A DNA stretch of 64,000 nucleotides, taken from the NCBI RefSeq assembly GCF_000025265.1, contig NC_013739.1, positions 434,001-498,000 on the forward strand, given 5' to 3'. The stretch comes from Conexibacter woesei DSM 14684. Its GTDB lineage: Bacteria; Actinomycetota; Thermoleophilia; Solirubrobacterales; Solirubrobacteraceae. Below, piece by piece: positions 37,721 through 45,956 of this stretch (within the stretch, counting starts at the first letter, position 1; every line of letters starts with the position of its first letter). The position numbers were made by a program, and so were the translations under genes. The notes beneath the pieces are model-generated. The model was given only the letters and a program-made list of their open reading frames with translations, was not told where the DNA came from and did not search any database.

Positions 37721-39312
37721 CCATGAAGCTCGCCAGAGGCGTCGCGACGTTGCTCGCGGCCGCCCTCGTGGTCGCCGGATGCGGCGGGACCAGCAGCAAC
37801 AACGACAGCACCGGTTCGACCGGCTCCGGCGGCGGCACCTCGGCGTCGTTCGACGCTGAGGCGACGATTCGCACCGCGCAGTTCGGCGATGGCGTCGGCG
37901 GGATGGACCCGGAGATCTGGTACGACCTCAACGGCGGGTCGCTGCACACCGCCGTCTACGAAGGGCTGCTGCGCTACAAGACCGGCACGACCGAGATAGA
38001 GCCCGCGCTGGCCGAGTCCTACGAGGTCAGCAGAGACGGCAGGACCTATACGTTCAAGCTTCGTCAGGGCGTCAGATTCCACGACGGCACGCCGCTGACG
38101 CCGGAGGCGGTCGCCGGCTCGTTCGCGCGCCGCGCCGCGCTCAGAGGCCCGTCGGCGTACCTGACGGCCGGGGTCGCCGACGTGCGGCCGCGCGGGAGCG
38201 ACACGGTCGTGATCAAGCTGAGAAGCCCGGAGATCGGGTTCCTCGACGCGCTCGCCTCGATCTACGGGCCGCGCGTGATCAGCCCTGCGGCGCTCAGAGC
38301 GCACGGCGCGGGCGAGGACGGCAAGCGCTGGTTCGCGTCCAACGCCGTCGGCACCGGGCCGCTGAGACTGCTCAGCTTCAGACTCGGCGACGGCGCGACG
38401 CTCGAGCGCTTCGACGGCTACTGGGGCGAGCAGGCCAAGGCGAAGCGCTACGAGGTCGACACGCTGCCGAGCAGCGGCGAGCAGCAGCTGCAGCTGCGCT
38501 CCGGCCAGCTCGACTACCTCAGCGGCGGCTCGCTGCAGCCGGCGCAGCTGAAGGCGTTCGACGGCAACCCGAGATACGAGGTGACGCGCCTGGACCAGGC
38601 GTTCCGGCCGATGCTCGTGCTGAACACGAACAAGCCGCCGTTCGACGACGTCGAGAAGCGCAAGGCGTTCGTCGCGGCGCTCGACGTCGACGCCGCGATC
38701 AGACAGGTGTGGGGCGACGAGCTGATGGAGGCGCCGACCTCCTACATCTCGCCGTTCCTGCTCGACCCGGCGCTGAACAGAATCGAGCCGCTGACCAGCG
38801 ACGCCGCGCTCGACGAGCCGGTCACGTTCGAGTACGTCGGCGCGATCCAGTCGCACCGTCAGTTCAGCGAGGTGATCCAGCAGCAGCTGCGCGACGAGGA
38901 CGTCGAGCTGAGACTGAGCGCGACGACCGGCGGCGAGGTCTTCTCGTGGCCGCAGGACGTGCAGAAGGCGCCGAACGCCGCGATCGTCACCGTCTACGGC
39001 GACTCGGCGTACGTGCAGAGCCTGGTCGACCCGTTCTTCCGCACCGGCTCCGCGGTCAACTTCCTCGGCTACTCGAACAGAACGGTCGACGCCACGCTCG
39101 ACGAGGCGGCCATCCAGACCGACCGTGACAAGGCGCTCCAGCTGTTCGCCGACGCGAACAGAATCGTCGCGGTCGACGACGCGTCGATCATCCCGCTCGG
39201 CGACCTCAAGCAGCCGATCGTGGCGCGCAGGGGCGTCAGCGGCTTCCAGGGCACGCCGACGTCGATCGACGTCGTGCAGCTGGCCGCGATCGGGAAGTCC
39301 GCGGACGCGTGA
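37717..39312 (+). CDS. Extracellular solute-binding lipoprotein, family 5
   Basis: A 531-residue binding protein of the dipeptide/nickel class. Lipobox VVAGC (Cys 22) is followed by a Ser/Gly/Asn-rich tether. The body has LAESYEVSRDGRTYTFKLRQGVRFHDG-type and NAVGTGPLRLLSF motifs of the family. Arginine is very often AGA. It delivers the substrate of the operon to the DppB/DppC-like permeases; given the HyuAB genes the ligand may be a cyclic amide or small peptide, but this is inference. Confidence 0.92.
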   Translation: MTMKLARGVATLLAAALVVAGCGGTSSNNDSTGSTGSGGGTSASFDAEATIRTAQFGDGVGGMDPEIWYDLNGGSLHTAVYEGLLRYKTGTTEIEPALAESYEVSRDGRTYTFKLRQGVRFHDGTPLTPEAVAGSFARRAALRGPSAYLTAGVADVRPRGSDTVVIKLRSPEIGFLDALASIYGPRVISPAALRAHGAGEDGKRWFASNAVGTGPLRLLSFRLGDGATLERFDGYWGEQAKAKRYEVDTLPSSGEQQLQLRSGQLDYLSGGSLQPAQLKAFDGNPRYEVTRLDQAFRPMLVLNTNKPPFDDVEKRKAFVAALDVDAAIRQVWGDELMEAPTSYISPFLLDPALNRIEPLTSDAALDEPVTFEYVGAIQSHRQFSEVIQQQLRDEDVELRLSATTGGEVFSWPQDVQKAPNAAIVTVYGDSAYVQSLVDPFFRTGSAVNFLGYSNRTVDATLDEAAIQTDRDKALQLFADANRIVAVDDASIIPLGDLKQPIVARRGVSGFQGTPTSIDVVQLAAIGKSADA

Positions 39313-40316
39313 TGATCGGTCTCGTCGTCAGCCGCGTGGCCGGCATGCTGCTCGTCGTCTGGCTGCTGGCCACGCTCGTCTTCATGCTCGGGACGGTCGT
39401 CCCGGGCGACCCGGCCCGTGCGTACGCGGGGCCGGGGGCGACGGCCGAGGTGCTGGCCGACAAGCGCGCCGAGCTGGGTCTCGACCGCCCGTTCCCGGAG
39501 CGCTACGTCGACTACCTCGGCAAGCTGGCCACGCTCGACCTGTCCGAGTCGGTGACGACGCGCAATCCGGTCCGCGACGACCTCGCGGACCGCACGCCCG
39601 CGACGCTGGAGCTGGCGCTCGTCGCGGCACTGCTGGCGATCGCGATGGGCGGCATCGTCGGGGCGGCGACGGCGCGGGCGAAGCGCGGCTCGGCCGCGAT
39701 CCGCGTGCTGCTGAGCGCGGGCGCGTCGGTCCCCAGCTTCACGCTGGGACTGCTGCTGCTGCTCGTCTTCTACGGGCAGCTCGACGTGCTGCCGGCGGGC
39801 GGGCGGCTGTCGCCCGAGCACGGCGAGTTCGACGGCGCGACCGGCTTCCTGCTGCTCGACGGCGTGCTCGCCGGCCGGCCCGAGATCACGCTCGACGCCG
39901 CCTGGCACCTGATCCTGCCGGCGTTCTGCCTGGCGCTGACGCCGGCGCTGCTGATCGCGCGCGTGTTCCGCTCCTCGATCCACTCGACGCTCCGCGCCGA
40001 CCACGTCCGCACGGTCCGCGCGAGCGGGATGCCGGAGGGCCGGATCTTCCGCCGCCACGTCGTCCGCAACAGCCTCAACGCGCCGCTCACGGTGACGGGG
40101 CTGACATTCGGCGTGATGCTCGGGTCGACCGCGGTGGTCGAGCTGATCTTCGGCTGGCCGGGGCTCGGGCTGTACGTCAGCCAGGCGATCCCGCAGAGCG
40201 ACATCCCGGCGATCGCCGGCGTCACGCTCGTCGTCGGGCTGGCGTTCGTGCTCGGCAACGCGCTCGTCGACATCGCGCAGACCGTCGCCGACCCGCGCCT
40301 GCGGACCGTCCGCTGA
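39309..40316 (+). CDS. Peptide-type ABC importer permease (DppB-like)
   Basis: A 335-residue membrane permease starting at GTG 39309 or ATG 39312 and overlapping the binding-protein stop. Typical features are LVVWLLATLVFMLGTVVPGDPARA near the N-terminus and the EAA region VRTVRASGMPEGRIFRRHVVRNSL. The gene order ATPase fusion, DppC, binding protein, DppB differs from the usual order with the binding protein first. Confidence 0.92.
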   Translation: MMIGLVVSRVAGMLLVVWLLATLVFMLGTVVPGDPARAYAGPGATAEVLADKRAELGLDRPFPERYVDYLGKLATLDLSESVTTRNPVRDDLADRTPATLELALVAALLAIAMGGIVGAATARAKRGSAAIRVLLSAGASVPSFTLGLLLLLVFYGQLDVLPAGGRLSPEHGEFDGATGFLLLDGVLAGRPEITLDAAWHLILPAFCLALTPALLIARVFRSSIHSTLRADHVRTVRASGMPEGRIFRRHVVRNSLNAPLTVTGLTFGVMLGSTAVVELIFGWPGLGLYVSQAIPQSDIPAIAGVTLVVGLAFVLGNALVDIAQTVADPRLRTVR

Positions 40317-40347
40317 TTTGATCCAGTCCCCTCACGAGGTGAACCCG

Positions 40348-40932
40348 ATGCCGCTGCTGGACCGCAACGACTCATTGCTGGCTGTGATCGACACGCAGCC
40401 GGGCTTCTACCGCGGGCGCGCCGACGTCGACGCGGGCGCGTTCGACGCCTTCGTCGGCTGCGTCGCGTGGCTGGCCGGCGCGGCCCGCGCGCTCGACGTG
40501 CCGATCGTCGTGCTGGAGGAGGAGCCGGAGCGCTACGGCGCGACCGCCGACGCCGTCCGGGCGAACCTCCCCGCCGGCACTGTCGGGCTGCCGAAGGCGC
40601 AGTTCGGCCTGATGGGGAACCCGGAGCTGCGCGCGGCGGTCGAGCGGACCGGCCGCCGCACCGCGGTGCTCGTCGGGATGGAGACCGACGTCTGCGTCGC
40701 GCACTCCGCGATCGGCCTGCGCGACGCGGGCTACCGCGTCGCGGTCGCGACCGACGCGCTGTTCTCGCCGCCCGGCGCGCACGAGCACGGCCTCAGCCGG
40801 CTGCGCGACTGCGGCACCGAGCTGCTGTCGGCGAAGGGCGTCCTGTACGACTGGCTGCGCACCGTCCAGGCGTCGATCGACTTCGTGAAGGACAACCCGG
40901 ACCTCGCCGACCCGCCCGGCTTCAGCCTCTGA
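40348..40932 (+). CDS. Isochorismatase-fold cysteine hydrolase
   Basis: A 194-residue amidohydrolase of the isochorismatase/N-carbamoylsarcosine amidase/nicotinamidase family. The triad is D15 (AVIDTQPGFY), K83 (LPKAQFG) and C116 (GMETDVCVAHS). ATG 40348 has GAGGTG upstream; the frame opens at 40318. As last gene of the island it could hydrolyse the N-carbamoyl product of the hydantoinase-like enzyme, a step known for N-carbamoylsarcosine amidase. The last 11 bases overlap the convergent toxin gene. Confidence 0.85.
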   Translation: MPLLDRNDSLLAVIDTQPGFYRGRADVDAGAFDAFVGCVAWLAGAARALDVPIVVLEEEPERYGATADAVRANLPAGTVGLPKAQFGLMGNPELRAAVERTGRRTAVLVGMETDVCVAHSAIGLRDAGYRVAVATDALFSPPGAHEHGLSRLRDCGTELLSAKGVLYDWLRTVQASIDFVKDNPDLADPPGFSL

Positions 40933-41335
40933 TGGAGGGCGCGGTCCCGAGCCGAAACCGGACGCCCGGCAGGTCGTCGAAGGCGCGCTGGTCGGTCGTG
41001 ACGACGAGTCGGCCGGTCGCGCTCGCGGTCGCCGCGATCTGCAGGTCGTGAGCGCCGCGGGGCCGCCCGGTACGGCGGGCGTGCGCGAGCAGCACCGCGT
41101 GCTCACGCGCGATGTCGAGGTCGAACGCGAGGATCTCGAACGTGCCGAGGATCGCGTCGACCGTGGCCGCGCGCGTCTCTCGCCGCTGCCCGTCAGCGAG
41201 CTGAACGCCGACGAGCAGCTCCGAGGCGGTGATCGCGGCGATCGCGATGTCGGCGTCGTCTGGCAGCGCGTCGGGGCTCAGGCGGCCGCGTTCGAGCGCG
41301 ACGAGGACGCCCGTGTCGACGATCAGTCGTTCCAC
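40922..41335 (-). CDS. PIN-domain toxin (VapC-like)
   Basis: A 137-residue PIN-domain ribonuclease. The acidic residues expected for Mg binding are D7 (IVDTGVLVALE), E39 (TASELLVG), D97 (RGAHDLQIAATA) and D115 (VTTDQ). It starts at GTG 41333-41335, inside the end of the antitoxin gene (13-base overlap), the normal order for a type II toxin-antitoxin operon. Confidence 0.88.
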   Translation of the reverse strand: MERLIVDTGVLVALERGRLSPDALPDDADIAIAAITASELLVGVQLADGQRRETRAATVDAILGTFEILAFDLDIAREHAVLLAHARRTGRPRGAHDLQIAATASATGRLVVTTDQRAFDDLPGVRFRLGTAPSIRG

Positions 41336-41580
41336 GGGTCGACGGTCGGTGCAGCCCCGGAGAAGCGGCGCAGATCCTGGAGGTCCTCCGCCCAGCGATC
41401 GTCAGGCGGGTGCTCGGTCATGATGCGTCGCAGATCAGCCCCGTTTCCCCGGCGAGCCGGGGCGATCGTCGCCACGACACGGCCACGTCGCAGCACCGTG
41501 AACATCTCGCCGCGGTGCTCGACCGCGTCGAGCACGTCGGCGAACCGCTTCGAGGCCTCGGTCGCGCTGATCTCGGTCAT
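41323..41580 (-). CDS. Antitoxin, Phd/YefM family
   Basis: An 85-residue antitoxin. The N-terminus MTEISATEASKRFADVLDAV followed by VLRRGRVVATIAP is the Phd/YefM DNA-binding fold; the C-terminal tail (WAEDLQDLRRF...) should wrap the toxin. It precedes and overlaps the PIN-domain toxin. An imperfect palindrome lies just upstream and is the likely autoregulatory operator. Confidence 0.88.
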   Translation of the reverse strand: MTEISATEASKRFADVLDAVEHRGEMFTVLRRGRVVATIAPARRGNGADLRRIMTEHPPDDRWAEDLQDLRRFSGAAPTVDPWND

Positions 41581-41583
41581 CAG

Positions 41584-41598
41584 ATCAGATTATCCGAT
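41584..41598 (-). promoter_or_regulatory. Putative operator of the toxin-antitoxin operon
   Basis: On the minus strand ATCGGAT-A-ATCTGAT, a 7-1-7 dyad with one mismatch, lies 4 bases upstream of the antitoxin start, in an AT-richer patch between the divergent antitoxin and CocE-like genes. Confidence 0.5.
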
Positions 41599-41613
41599 TT
41601 CGCGGCGCGCGCG

Positions 41614-43266
41614 ATGAGGATCGAGGTCGAGACGGACGTCGAGACGCCGGCGCGTGACGGGACGCTGCTGCGTGCGGACATCTACCGTCCCGCCGGCGGC
41701 GGGGCGTTGCCGACGTTGGTGCGGCGGACGCCGTATGACAAGTCGCTGGCGGTTCGGACCGATGTCGACGTGCTGCGGCTGGTGCGGGCGGGCTATGCGG
41801 TGGTGGTGCAGGACGTGCGCGGGCGCTACGCGTCGGAGGGGCGCTTCGAGCCGTTCCGGACCGAGGCGTCCGATGGCGCGGACGCGGTCGCGTGGGCGGC
41901 GGCGCAGCCGTGGTCCTCGGGCGCGGTCGGGATGGTCGGCGCCTCGTATGAGGGCATGACGCAGTGGCTGGCGGCGAGTGCGGCACCGCCGGCGTTGCGT
42001 GCGATCGCGCCGCTCGTGACGAGCGTCGATCCATACGACGGCTGGGCTTACCAGGGCGGCGCGTTCGAGCTGGGGTTCGGCCTGCTGTGGAACGCGGGGA
42101 ACCTCGCGTCGGAGCCGCTTGCGCAGGACCCGCGCGACGACTTCGAGGCGGCCGCGCGCCGCCGCCCGCTGCGCGAACTGGCGCCGGACGCCGGGCTCGC
42201 CGGGTTCCATCGCGACTGGCTGGGCCACCCGGGCCGCGACGGGTGGTGGGAGCAGTTGGTGCCGCCGGAGCGGGTCGGCGCCGTTGCGGTACCGGCGCTC
42301 TCCGTCGGCGGCTGGTACGACCTCTTCCTGCGCGGGACGCTCGCGGGGCACAGCCGCATGCGGGCGCACGCGAACGGCTCGCGGCTGGTCGTCGGGCCGT
42401 GGTCGCACATGGTCTCCGGCGGCGTGTTTCCGCAGCGTTCCTACGGGTGGCGTGCGGCGGCGGATGCGGTCGATCTGACGGGGTTGCATCTGCGGTGGTT
42501 CGATCGTCACCTGCGTGGGGTCGAGAACGGTGTCGAGCGTGAGCCGGCGGTGCGGTTGTTCGTGATGGGCGCCGACCGCTGGCGCGACGCTGACGACTGG
42601 CCGCTGCCCGGCACCGCATGGACGCGGTTCCACCTCGGTGGTGGCGGCGCGCTGTCAGCGGAGGCGCCGGGCGCGGGCGGGGAGGACGCCTACCGCTATG
42701 ACCCGCGTGATCCGGTTCCGACGGCGGGTGGGGCGACGTTCCTGCCGGGGCAGGACGTTGGCGCCTGCGCGGGGCCGCTCGATCAGCGTGCGGTGCAGCG
42801 GCGTGCTGATGTGCTCGTCTACAGGACCCCGCCGCTGGAGCGGGACGTGGAGGTGATCGGCCCGGTCGAGCTGGTGCTGTACGTCTCCTCTTCGGCGGTC
42901 GACACGGACTTCACGGGCAAGCTCGTCGACGTTCATCCGGACGGGCGTGCCGAGCTGCTGACCGACGGCATCCTGCGCGCCCGTTGGCGCGAGTCGCAGT
43001 CGACGCCGGTCCCGCTCGTGCCGGGGCGGGTCTACGAGCTGCGGGTCGATCTCGGCGCGACCGCCAACGTGTTTCGTGTCGGTCACCGGATCGGGTTGGA
43101 GATCTCCTCCAGCAACTTCCCCCGGTTCGATCGCAACACGAACACGGGCGGCACGATCGCCGACGAGCGCGAGGAGGACGTCGCCGTCGCGGTCAACCGC
43201 GTCCACCACGGCCGCGCCCACCCATCCCACCTCATGCTGCCGGCGATCCCGGCCGCGCAGGCCTAG
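41614..43266 (+). CDS. CocE/NonD family hydrolase (X-Pro dipeptidyl-peptidase-like)
   Basis: A 550-residue serine hydrolase. The alpha/beta core has the N-terminal motif TPARDGTLLRADIYRP, VVVQDVRGRYASEG and nucleophile S111 in GASYEG; the C-terminal jelly-roll domain (about 330-540) contains EVIGPVELVLYVSSS and RVGHRIGLEISSSNFPRFDRN. It likely cleaves an ester or amide in the cytoplasm, since no signal peptide is seen. Codon choice is looser than in neighbours (many GTT, TAT, GAT, CGT, TTG), which hints at a different origin. Its stop codon TAG shares the tetranucleotide CTAG with the stop of the convergent lipoprotein gene. Confidence 0.88.
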   Translation: MRIEVETDVETPARDGTLLRADIYRPAGGGALPTLVRRTPYDKSLAVRTDVDVLRLVRAGYAVVVQDVRGRYASEGRFEPFRTEASDGADAVAWAAAQPWSSGAVGMVGASYEGMTQWLAASAAPPALRAIAPLVTSVDPYDGWAYQGGAFELGFGLLWNAGNLASEPLAQDPRDDFEAAARRRPLRELAPDAGLAGFHRDWLGHPGRDGWWEQLVPPERVGAVAVPALSVGGWYDLFLRGTLAGHSRMRAHANGSRLVVGPWSHMVSGGVFPQRSYGWRAAADAVDLTGLHLRWFDRHLRGVENGVEREPAVRLFVMGADRWRDADDWPLPGTAWTRFHLGGGGALSAEAPGAGGEDAYRYDPRDPVPTAGGATFLPGQDVGACAGPLDQRAVQRRADVLVYRTPPLERDVEVIGPVELVLYVSSSAVDTDFTGKLVDVHPDGRAELLTDGILRARWRESQSTPVPLVPGRVYELRVDLGATANVFRVGHRIGLEISSSNFPRFDRNTNTGGTIADEREEDVAVAVNRVHHGRAHPSHLMLPAIPAAQA

Positions 43267-43658
43267 TCGCACTCCGAGCTGGAAGCGCTGGTGAAGTCGC
43301 TGACGTAGCCGACGACGGCGGCGGCGTCGGTGGCAACCGTGGCGGCCTGCTGCGCCGACGGGTTCGCCTGGAGCGATCTGACGGCGCCGGCGAGCGTGTC
43401 GACCGACGATCTGATCGCGCTGGTCTGCTCCGGGAAGTCGCTCTTGGCCGAATCGACCAGCGCCGTGGCGTCGCTCTCGACCTCGCCGAGCTGGGCTCTC
43501 AGGCCGCTGAGGCCGGTGTTGCGCGTGATGTTCGCCAGCTCCTTGACCGAGCTCTCCAGGCTGCTGCGATCGGAGCAGTACGCCGGCTTGTCGTCACCGC
43601 CGCAGCCGGCGAGCGCGATCAGCGTGCCGACCGCGAGGAGTGCGACGAGAATGCGCAT
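43263..43658 (-). CDS. Small lipoprotein of unknown function
   Basis: A 131-residue predicted lipoprotein: lipobox LIALAGC with lipidated Cys 19, then GGDDK. The mature part is helical and polar, with a Ser/Ala-rich C-terminus ending in SECD and one other Cys (YCSD), which could form a disulfide. Three of its five Arg codons are AGA, as in other exported proteins here. No family recognised. Confidence 0.7.
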   Translation of the reverse strand: MRILVALLAVGTLIALAGCGGDDKPAYCSDRSSLESSVKELANITRNTGLSGLRAQLGEVESDATALVDSAKSDFPEQTSAIRSSVDTLAGAVRSLQANPSAQQAATVATDAAAVVGYVSDFTSASSSECD

Positions 43659-43723
43659 CCACCGGATGTATCGGCGGTGCGACGGGACGTGAAACATCCC
43701 GCCGCGGCCGCCGCCGCCGGCGC

Positions 43724-44614
43724 TCAGCCGACGTGCTTGGAGAGGAACGCGCGGATCCGCTCGGCGATGAAGTCGCCCTCCTCCTCCAGCGCGAAGTGGC
43801 CGGTGTCGAGCAGGTGCAGCTCGGCGTCGGGGAGGTCTCTCAGGTAGGCACGCGCGCCGTCGGGGCCGAAGATCTCGTCGTTCTTCCCCCAGGTGATCAG
43901 CGTCGGCGGCTGGTGGTCGCGGAAGTACTGCTGGAACGCCGGGTACTTGTCGAGGTTGAGGCGGTAGTCGTAGAACAGCTCGATCTGCATGTCGCGGTTG
44001 CCGGGCCGGTCGAAGCCGAGCGTGTCGAGCGTCCACAGGTCGGGTGAGATCGCCTCGGGGTCGCGGGTGCCGTGCGTCCACTGCCAGACGTTCGCGTCCG
44101 CGCTCAGCAGCGGGCGCACCTTCGCCTCGGTCTCGGCGTTGCGGTCGGCCGCGAACGCGAAGAGCGGCTCCCAGAACGGCGTGAAGCCCTCCATGTACGC
44201 GTTGCCGCTCTGGGTCACGATCGCCTGCACGCGCTCCGGCTGGGTGCTCGCGATCGTCAGGCCGATCGGCGCGCCGTAGTCCTGGATGTAGATGCTGAAG
44301 CGCTCCAAGCCGATGACGTCGGCGAACCGCTCGACCACGCGCGTCAGGTTGGCGAACGAGTACTCGAACTGCTCGCGCGGTGGGAACGCGCTGTGCCCGA
44401 AGCCGGGGTAGTCGGGCGCGACGAGGTGGAAGCGGTCGGCCAGCGCCGGGATCAGGTTGCGGAACATCAGCGACGAGGTCGGCAGACCGTGCAGCAGCAG
44501 CAACGTCGGGCGGGACGAGTCGCCCGCCTCGCGATAGAAGATCTCCAGCCCGTCGACCTCCACCGTGCGGTGCCGGGTCGCGGTCGTGCTGCGCGTCGTG
44601 GGGGTGGTGCTCAT
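43724..44614 (-). CDS. Alpha/beta hydrolase with Asp nucleophile (haloalkane dehalogenase/epoxide hydrolase type)
   Basis: A 296-residue hydrolase. The nucleophile position is D112 (YIQDYGAPIG), with D246 (WGKNDEIFG) and H273 (LDTGHFALEEEG) completing the triad; HGLPTSSLMFRN (42-53) is the oxyanion loop. An Asp nucleophile favours dehalogenase or epoxide-hydrolase chemistry. ATG 44614 is chosen for its AAGGAG site; the frame extends to 44656. It is divergent from the CGNR regulator across a palindromic operator region. Confidence 0.85.
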   Translation of the reverse strand: MSTTPTTRSTTATRHRTVEVDGLEIFYREAGDSSRPTLLLLHGLPTSSLMFRNLIPALADRFHLVAPDYPGFGHSAFPPREQFEYSFANLTRVVERFADVIGLERFSIYIQDYGAPIGLTIASTQPERVQAIVTQSGNAYMEGFTPFWEPLFAFAADRNAETEAKVRPLLSADANVWQWTHGTRDPEAISPDLWTLDTLGFDRPGNRDMQIELFYDYRLNLDKYPAFQQYFRDHQPPTLITWGKNDEIFGPDGARAYLRDLPDAELHLLDTGHFALEEEGDFIAERIRAFLSKHVG

Positions 44615-44652
44615 GAGGTCGCTCCTTCTGGGGGCTGGGGCATCGGAGGATC

Positions 44653-44733
44653 GCAACCGTCTTTCTCGTATTAGACGGTTGCATTGCGGCGCGGCGGCAG
44701 CGTAGCAGCTTCAAACCGTCTAAACGAGAGAAG
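44653..44733. promoter_or_regulatory. Divergent control region with paired operators (hydrolase / CGNR regulator)
   Basis: GCAACCGTCT (44653-44662) and AGACGGTTGC (44673-44682) form a perfect 10-bp inverted repeat with a 10-bp spacer. A second, inverted copy of one side, AACCGTCTAAACGAGAGAAG (44714-44733), matches the complement of 44661-44680 with few differences. Two sites flank the divergent promoters; the CGNR protein encoded at 44762 is the natural candidate regulator. Confidence 0.7.
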
Positions 44734-44761
44734 GTGGTTGCAGCGGCGGTACACTGACCGC

Positions 44762-45295
44762 ATGGCCGACGTGCCCGATCCCCGCCCCCTCACCGGCGAG
44801 CCGTTGGCGCTCGACCTCGTCGACACCGTCTGGATCGACGACGACGGCGCGCACGACCTGTTCGACGACCCCGCGCAGCGCTCGGCGTGGCTCGCGCACT
44901 GGGAGCTGCCCGACCCCGGTGGCCGCTCGGCGCGGGCGAACCTCGTCGAGGCGCGTCAGGCGATCCGCCTCCTGCTCGAACACCCCGGCGACCGTGCCGC
45001 CGAGGACGCGGTCGACCTCGTCCTCGCCCGCGGCCGGATCCGCCTGACGCTCCACGACGGGCAGCCCGGCGAGACGGTCGAGGTGGCGCCGGCGTGGGCA
45101 GCCGCCTGGCACGCCGCGCGCGACCTGCGGCGCCTGCTCGCCGCGCGGCCCGAGCGCGTCAAGCACTGCGCCAACCGCGACTGCGTCCTGTGGTTCGAGG
45201 ACACGACGCGCTCGGCGACGCGGCGCTGGTGCTCGATGACCGGTGGCTGCGGGAGCCGCCTGAAGGCCCGCCGCCACCGCCACCGCCGCGCATGA
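44762..45295 (+). CDS. CGNR zinc-finger / ABATE-domain regulator
   Basis: A 177-residue protein. The N-terminal ABATE domain (LTGEPLALDLVDTVWIDDDG...) is a proposed stress-ligand sensor; the C-terminal zinc finger KHCANRDCVLWFEDTTRS, then RRWCSMTGGCGSRLKARRHR, is the DNA-binding CGNR motif, here with CGSR and one extra Gly between the Cys pair. It probably represses or activates the divergent hydrolase and its own operon through the paired sites just upstream. Confidence 0.88.
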   Translation: MADVPDPRPLTGEPLALDLVDTVWIDDDGAHDLFDDPAQRSAWLAHWELPDPGGRSARANLVEARQAIRLLLEHPGDRAAEDAVDLVLARGRIRLTLHDGQPGETVEVAPAWAAAWHAARDLRRLLAARPERVKHCANRDCVLWFEDTTRSATRRWCSMTGGCGSRLKARRHRHRRA

Positions 45296-45942
45296 GCGCC
45301 GCCGTGATCGGCTTCGCGCTGGCCAGCGCGATCCGGCCGACCAGCGTCGCGGCCGTCTACGCGCTGCTGTGCTCGCGCGAGCCGCGGCGGCTGCTGAGCG
45401 TCTACATCGCGGCCGGCTTCCTCTTCAGCGCCGCGTTCGGCTTCGTCGTCGTCGGGGTTCTGCACACGTCGCTGACGCCGCGCTCGACGCCGCACGCGCT
45501 GATCGACCTGATCCTCGGGGTCGCCGCGCTGGCCTTCGCCGCCGGCGTGGCGACGGGTTCGGTCGGGCGTCGCCGCGTCGCCGATCGGCCCGAGTCGGGC
45601 GTCGTCGGCCGGCTGCGGCACCCGACGCCGGGCGTTGCGGCGATCGCCGGGGTCGCGACGCACCTGCCAGGCCTCTTCTACCTCGCGGCGCTCGCGGACA
45701 TCCTCGCCGCGAGGCCGAGCGTCGTCGAGGGCGTGTTCGACGTCCTGCTCTACAACGCGATCTGGTTCGGCGCGGCGATCGGCGTGTTGGTGCGCTTCGT
45801 CGCGCGGCCCGACGACACCCGCGCGCGCGTCGCGCTGCTGAACTCGTGGGCGAAGCGCAACGGGCGCAGCATCGTGCTCGTCGTCTTCGGCGTCGTCGGC
45901 GCCTATCTCGTCTTGAAGGGCGTGACAGAGCTGCGGAGCTGA
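45292..45942 (+). CDS. GAP-family (Sap-like) membrane protein
   Basis: A 216-residue integral membrane protein with about six hydrophobic segments. The N-terminal FALASAIRPTSVAAVYALLCS and the later AIAGVATHLPGLFYLAALADI are typical of the GAP/sulfolipid-addressing (Sap) family, which resembles LysE-type exporters and is linked to export of lipids in mycobacteria. It overlaps the CGNR gene by ATGA, so regulator and exporter are co-expressed. Confidence 0.8.
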   Translation: MSAAVIGFALASAIRPTSVAAVYALLCSREPRRLLSVYIAAGFLFSAAFGFVVVGVLHTSLTPRSTPHALIDLILGVAALAFAAGVATGSVGRRRVADRPESGVVGRLRHPTPGVAAIAGVATHLPGLFYLAALADILAARPSVVEGVFDVLLYNAIWFGAAIGVLVRFVARPDDTRARVALLNSWAKRNGRSIVLVVFGVVGAYLVLKGVTELRS

Positions 45943-45956
45943 CCGCCGCGGGTCAG
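45939..45956. terminator. Short hairpin spanning convergent stop codons
   Basis: CTGACC (45939-45944) and GGTCAG (45951-45956) pair around a 6-base loop and include both the GAP-family stop and the convergent csoR stop. The stem is short, so terminator activity is uncertain. Confidence 0.3.
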
